Shown here in pieces: positions 48,554 to 52,412 of a DNA stretch of 52,412 bases (positions are counted from its first letter, which is position 1; every line of letters begins with the position of its first letter). The translations under genes were made by a program, and so were the position numbers. The stretch comes from Bacillus sanguinis. Lineage in GTDB: Bacteria; Bacillota; Bacilli; Bacillales; Bacillaceae_G. The notes beneath the pieces are model-generated. The model was given only the letters and a program-made list of their open reading frames with translations. It did no database searches and was not told the origin of the DNA. The stretch is taken from positions 1 through 52,412 of the forward strand of contig NZ_BOQB01000046.1 in the NCBI RefSeq assembly GCF_018332475.1, read 5' to 3'.

Positions 48554-48741
48554 TTGAAGAAAATATATTATAATAAAAAATTGTGATAAAAACCTATATT
48601 TTACGTTTAGACTTTAATTTTTCAGAATAAACTAGGGATAGGATTTACGAAAAGACATGTAATTACGTTAAATCGACAAAATCTATACAAGAAAACGCAC
48701 ATTATGGGAGGATTCGCAGAAGGGATGTAGAATACAGAAAT

Positions 48742-49144
48742 ATGCAAAACATCAATATCGTATTAGTTGATGCAGATGCATATCCTGTGAATGCTGAAAA
48801 TTGTGCAAGTTGGAACGAAAGTTCATGTCGAAATTTTGTTTGTCACATCGTATGCTCATCGTTTAAGGAAGCAGCAAGGAAAATTGGATCTATGTAGATA
48901 CTGAATAAGCTAAAGTTGATTTTTTATATGTATCAACATGCAAAAGAAACAGATCTCGTGATCACATAGCATATGGTGCTTGCTAGTCTTCTTGTAAAAA
49001 AGTGTATATGTATTGTCTCCAGGAGGTACATTTGTAACAGATGAGCAAATGGATACAATTTTATATAGTAGGTACGTATCTGCGAAATTACGCAGAAAAA
49101 GGCCTACAAAATCGTTTGATAACGTGATCGACAACACTTTCTAA
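48742..49144 (+). pseudogene. yqxD: Decayed yqxD (YaiI/YqxD, DUF188/UPF0178) pseudogene
   Basis: Pieces of a YqxD protein can be read in order but in different frames and with stops. They are IVLVDADAYPV (48757 onward), HVEILFVTSYAHR, WIYVDTE followed by a stop, DLVIT (stop) HMVLASLLVKK, and TDEQMDTILYSRYVSAKLRRK before a final stop at 49142-49144. Intact members read VDADACPV, F.TS.AH, W.YVD, D.VVTQDYGLASLLL, and RYLSAKVRR. At least two frame changes and in-frame stops break it. The position between the PPDK regulator and dnaG is that of yqxD in B. subtilis, so this is vertical decay in place. Confidence 0.85.
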
Positions 49145-49226
49145 TAAATTTAGAAAAAATATTGTCGAATTATAAAGGAATTTTTTAATTTATATCGAAT
49201 ACAAAATACGACACGGAGATGGATTT

Positions 49227-51023
49227 ATGGGGAACAGAATTCCCGAAGAAGTTGTTGAACAGATTCGGACGTCATCGGATATTGTAGAAGTGATTGGTGA
49301 ATACGTTCAACTTAGAAAACAGGGGCGTAACTATTTCGGCCTTTGTCCATTTCATGGTGAGAATTCGCCTTCATTCTCTGTTTCATCTGATAAGCAAATT
49401 TTTCATTGCTTCGGATGTGGAGAAGGTGGGAATGTATTTTCCTTTCTAATGAAAATGGAAGGACTGGCTTTTACCGAGGCTGTTCAAAAGCTAGGTGAAA
49501 GAAATGGAATTGCGGTTGCAGAGTATACATCAGGGCAAGGACAACAAGAAGACATATCTGATGACACTGTCATCATGCAACAGGCTCATGAACTTTTGAA
49601 AAAGTATTATCATCATTTATTAGTAAATACAGAAGAAGGAAATGAAGCACTTTCGTATTTGTTAAAACGTGGTATTACGAAAGAAATGATTGAGAAGTTT
49701 GAAATTGGTTATGCGTCACCTGCTTGGGATGCAGCAACGAAAATTTTACAAAAAAGAGGCTTATCGCTGTCTAGTATGGAACAAGCTGGTCTTCTCATAA
49801 GAAGCGAGAAGGATGGTAGCCATTATGATCGCTTCCGTGGAAGGGTTATGTTTCCGATCTATACGTTACAAGGTAAAGTGATAGCGTTTAGTGGAAGGGC
49901 GTTAGGAGATGACACTCCCAAGTATTTAAATAGCCCTGAAACACCGATTTTTCATAAAAGTAAATTGTTGTATAATTTCCATCAAGCGAGGCCGTTTATT
50001 AGAAAACGTGGGCAAGTGGTCCTTTTTGAGGGGTATGCCGACGTACTAGCTGCGGTAAAAAGTGGTGTGGAGGAAGCTGTTGCGACAATGGGAACAGCTT
50101 TAACTGAAGAACAAGCAAAACTTCTGCGACGTAACGTTGAAACTGTTGTTCTTTGCTATGATGGTGATAAAGCAGGGCGAGAAGCAACGATGAAAGCAGG
50201 GCAATTATTGTTGCAAGTTGGTTGTCAAGTGAAAGTTACATCCTTGCCAGATAAGCTTGATCCTGATGAATATGTGCAACAATATGGGACAACTGCTTTT
50301 GAAAATCTTGTGAAATCAAGTATAAGTTTTGTTGGTTTTAAAATAAATTATTTGCGTTTAGGGAAAAATTTGCAAGATGAGTCTGGCAAAGAAGAATATG
50401 TGAAAAGTGTTTTAAAAGAGTTATCGTTGCTACAGGATGCGATGCAGGCAGAATCATATCTGAAGTCGTTATCGCAAGAATTTTCGTATTCAATGGAAAC
50501 ACTTTTGAATCAATTGCACCAATATCGCAAAGAACAAAAGGTACAGCAAAAACAAGTAAAGCAGGTTTCTAAGCCATCTCAAATTGTTCAAACAAAGCCG
50601 AAGTTAACAGGTTTTGAAAGGGCAGAAAGAGAAATTATTTACCATATGTTGCAAAGTCCAGAAGTGGCTGTTCGTATGGAATCCCACATAGAAGATTTTC
50701 ACACAGAAGAACATAAAGGGATTTTATATGAACTATACGCATATTATGAAAAGGGAAATGAACCTTCAGTCGGAACATTTTTAAGTTGGCTCGCTGATGA
50801 AAAGTTGAAAAATATTATCACTGATATTTCGACGGATGAATTTATTAATCCAGAATACACAGAAGAAGTGTTACAAGGCCATTTGGAGACACTTAGACGT
50901 CATCAAGAAAAACTTGAAAAGACGGAAATCATCTTTAAGATAAAACAAATGGAAAAAACAGATCCTGTAGAGGCTGCTAAATATTATGTAGCATATTTAC
51001 AAAATCAAAAAGCGAGAAAATAG
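49227..51023 (+). CDS. dnaG: DNA primase
   Basis: A 598-residue primase that makes RNA primers at the replication fork. The zinc-binding domain is Cys40-x2-His43...Cys61-x2-Cys64 (CPFHGENSPSF, FHCFGCGEGG). The TOPRIM domain has LFEGYADVLA and CYDGDKAGREA. A C-terminal helicase-binding region lies after about 440. The ATG at 49227 follows CGGAGATGG. First gene of the dnaG-sigA pair. Confidence 0.97.
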   Translation: MGNRIPEEVVEQIRTSSDIVEVIGEYVQLRKQGRNYFGLCPFHGENSPSFSVSSDKQIFHCFGCGEGGNVFSFLMKMEGLAFTEAVQKLGERNGIAVAEYTSGQGQQEDISDDTVIMQQAHELLKKYYHHLLVNTEEGNEALSYLLKRGITKEMIEKFEIGYASPAWDAATKILQKRGLSLSSMEQAGLLIRSEKDGSHYDRFRGRVMFPIYTLQGKVIAFSGRALGDDTPKYLNSPETPIFHKSKLLYNFHQARPFIRKRGQVVLFEGYADVLAAVKSGVEEAVATMGTALTEEQAKLLRRNVETVVLCYDGDKAGREATMKAGQLLLQVGCQVKVTSLPDKLDPDEYVQQYGTTAFENLVKSSISFVGFKINYLRLGKNLQDESGKEEYVKSVLKELSLLQDAMQAESYLKSLSQEFSYSMETLLNQLHQYRKEQKVQQKQVKQVSKPSQIVQTKPKLTGFERAEREIIYHMLQSPEVAVRMESHIEDFHTEEHKGILYELYAYYEKGNEPSVGTFLSWLADEKLKNIITDISTDEFINPEYTEEVLQGHLETLRRHQEKLEKTEIIFKIKQMEKTDPVEAAKYYVAYLQNQKARK

Positions 51024-51082
51024 CTTTTTTGATAAATTTTTAGTATAATGAATGTTTGTATCTCGCGTAAGGAGGGGAACAG

Positions 51083-52210
51083 ATGGCTGACAAACCAGCT
51101 CGTTCTAAACAAATTGAAACTGAAATGACCCTTGAGCAAGTGAAAGAACAACTCACTGAGCTCGGAAAAAAACGTGGCGTTCTTACATATGAAGAGATTG
51201 CAGAACGCATGAATGGGTTTGAAATTGAATCCGATCATATGGATGAATACTATGAATATTTAGGTGAACAAGGGATTGACTTAGTTGGCGACAATGACAA
51301 CGACGAAGGCCCTAATAATCGCCAAATAGCAAAATCGGAAGAAGAATTCGACCTTAACGATTTAAGTGTACCACCAGGGGTTAAAATCAACGATCCTGTT
51401 CGTATGTATTTAAAAGAAATTGGTCGTGTAGATTTACTATCTGCAGAAGAAGAAATTCGACTTGCAACGCGTATTGAAGAAGGCGATGAAGAAGCGAAAC
51501 GTCGTCTTGCAGAAGCAAACTTACGTCTTGTAGTAAGTATTGCAAAGCGCTACGTGGGCCGTGGTATGCTTTTCTTAGACTTGATCCAAGAAGGGAATAT
51601 GGGTCTAATTAAAGCGGTTGAAAAGTTCGATTATCGTAAAGGTTTCAAATTTAGTACGTATGCAACTTGGTGGATTCGCCAAGCAATTACACGTGCGATT
51701 GCAGACCAAGCAAGAACAATTCGTATCCCAGTTCATATGGTTGAAACGATTAATAAGTTAATTCGTGTACAACGTCAATTATTACAAGATTTAGGACGCG
51801 AACCATCTCCTGAAGAGATTGGTGAAGAAATGGATCTTGCTCCAGAAAAAGTACGCGAAATCTTAAAAATTGCACAGGAGCCAGTTTCTCTTGAAACACC
51901 AATTGGTGAAGAAGATGACTCCCATTTAGGTGATTTCATTGAAGACCAAGAAGCAACATCGCCTGCGGACCATGCAGCGTATGAATTGCTAAAAGAACAA
52001 TTAGAAGATGTGTTAGATACACTAACAGATCGTGAAGAAAATGTTCTGCGTCTTCGTTTTGGTTTAGATGATGGACGAACTCGTACGCTTGAAGAAGTTG
52101 GGAAAGTATTCGGCGTAACGAGAGAACGTATCCGTCAAATTGAAGCAAAAGCACTTCGTAAATTAAGACATCCAAGCCGTAGCAAGCGTCTTAAGGATTT
52201 CTTAGAATAG
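51083..52210 (+). CDS. sigA: Primary RNA polymerase sigma factor SigA (RpoD)
   Basis: A 375-residue housekeeping sigma factor. Region 1.1 is at the N-terminus ([20 protein letters not shown]), region 1.2 [17 protein letters not shown], region 2 [17 protein letters not shown] and [18 protein letters not shown], region 4.2 [31 protein letters not shown] precedes the ATG. TATAAT at 51044-51049 in the short dnaG-sigA gap could be a -10 for an additional promoter, without a clear -35. Confidence 0.98.
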   Translation: MADKPARSKQIETEMTLEQVKEQLTELGKKRGVLTYEEIAERMNGFEIESDHMDEYYEYLGEQGIDLVGDNDNDEGPNNRQIAKSEEEFDLNDLSVPPGVKINDPVRMYLKEIGRVDLLSAEEEIRLATRIEEGDEEAKRRLAEANLRLVVSIAKRYVGRGMLFLDLIQEGNMGLIKAVEKFDYRKGFKFSTYATWWIRQAITRAIADQARTIRIPVHMVETINKLIRVQRQLLQDLGREPSPEEIGEEMDLAPEKVREILKIAQEPVSLETPIGEEDDSHLGDFIEDQEATSPADHAAYELLKEQLEDVLDTLTDREENVLRLRFGLDDGRTRTLEEVGKVFGVTRERIRQIEAKALRKLRHPSRSKRLKDFLE

Positions 52211-52219
52211 GCTACCTTT

Positions 52220-52259
52220 AAGTTTACTTCACCTTTGTGAAGTAAACTTCTTTATTTTG
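52220..52259 (+). terminator. Terminator of dnaG-sigA
   Basis: AAGTTTACTTCAC / GTGAAGTAAACTT with a CTTT loop and CTTTATTTTG. The remaining ~150 bp to the window end are AT-rich with no ORF; they probably lead into the next gene's promoter. Confidence 0.88.
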
Positions 52260-52412
52260 TTAACTTTTGTTAAACTTTAGCTATCGGCAGCGATTACAAT
52301 TTCTTGTAATTTATTTTACAGAATTGTCTTTTGATTTGCAAATGCTCATTTTTCGATTTTTCGATTAATTTTGTTTATTCTATACAAAAATATATGTAGA
52401 AAAGTGAGAAAT

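Overview
This window is a low-GC Gram-positive chromosomal segment and almost certainly comes from the Bacillus cereus group. The gene order matches the Bacillus subtilis sda-yqeG-nadD / comE / holA-lepA / hrcA-dnaJ / rpsU-era-recO / ccpN-dnaG-sigA core. The intergenic repeats look like the bcr1 elements of the B. cereus group. Many starts are TTG or GTG with strong AGGAGG sites, and sporulation genes are frequent (sigK, sda, gpr, yqxA, yqfC, yqfD). I see no tRNA, rRNA, CRISPR array, prophage or insertion sequence.

Layout. 1-9.5 kb is the most lineage-specific part: the 5' end of an ornithine-cyclodeaminase-like gene behind a bcr1-like repeat, a histidine phosphatase paired with a small caspase/CHAT-like protein, a DoxX membrane protein, a lipoprotein hydrolase with an acetyltransferase, a PhoP-box-preceded alkaline phosphatase, a small alarmone synthetase, a Zur-box-preceded L33 paralogue with a degraded zinc ribbon, a YcdB-like protein, and a small basic Cys-rich protein with a structured leader. 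9.7-11.8 kb holds an uninterrupted sigK, psd, and a short sda gene with DnaA boxes upstream. 12-17.2 kb is the yqeG-yqeH-aroE-yhbY-nadD-yqeK-rsfS-yqeM operon (ribosome assembly, shikimate and NAD synthesis). 17.4-21.8 kb is the late-competence locus (comER divergent from comEA-comEB-comEC). 21.9-29.1 kb has yqzM, holA, rpsT, gpr, yqxA, lepA, an inserted HxlR-type regulator and hemW. 29.2-37.3 kb is the CIRCE-controlled heat-shock operon hrcA-grpE-dnaK, then dnaJ, prmA, rsmE and mtaB. 37.8-46.8 kb is rpsU-yqeY-yqfC-yqfD-phoH-pgpH-ybeY-dgkA-cdd-era-yqzL-recO. 46.9-52.2 kb is ccpN, the PPDK regulatory protein, a decayed yqxD copy, dnaG and sigA.

How the genes work together. Most of the window is housekeeping: ribosome maturation (YqeH, YhbY, RsfS, PrmA, RsmE, YbeY, Era, LepA), protein folding, DNA replication and repair (HolA, DnaG, RecO), and DNA uptake. 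Around this are stress and starvation outputs: phosphate (alkaline phosphatase), zinc (L33), (p)ppGpp synthesis, replication-coupled control of sporulation (Sda) and late mother-cell transcription (SigK). The observations I consider most worth following are the compact caspase/CHAT-like protein beside a histidine phosphatase (530-1687), the putative RBS-sequestering pseudoknot leader of the small HCSCGMC protein (9463-9582), the zinc-starvation L33, the bcr1-family copies that abut genes (one overlaps the mtaB stop codon), and the yqxD pseudogene before dnaG.
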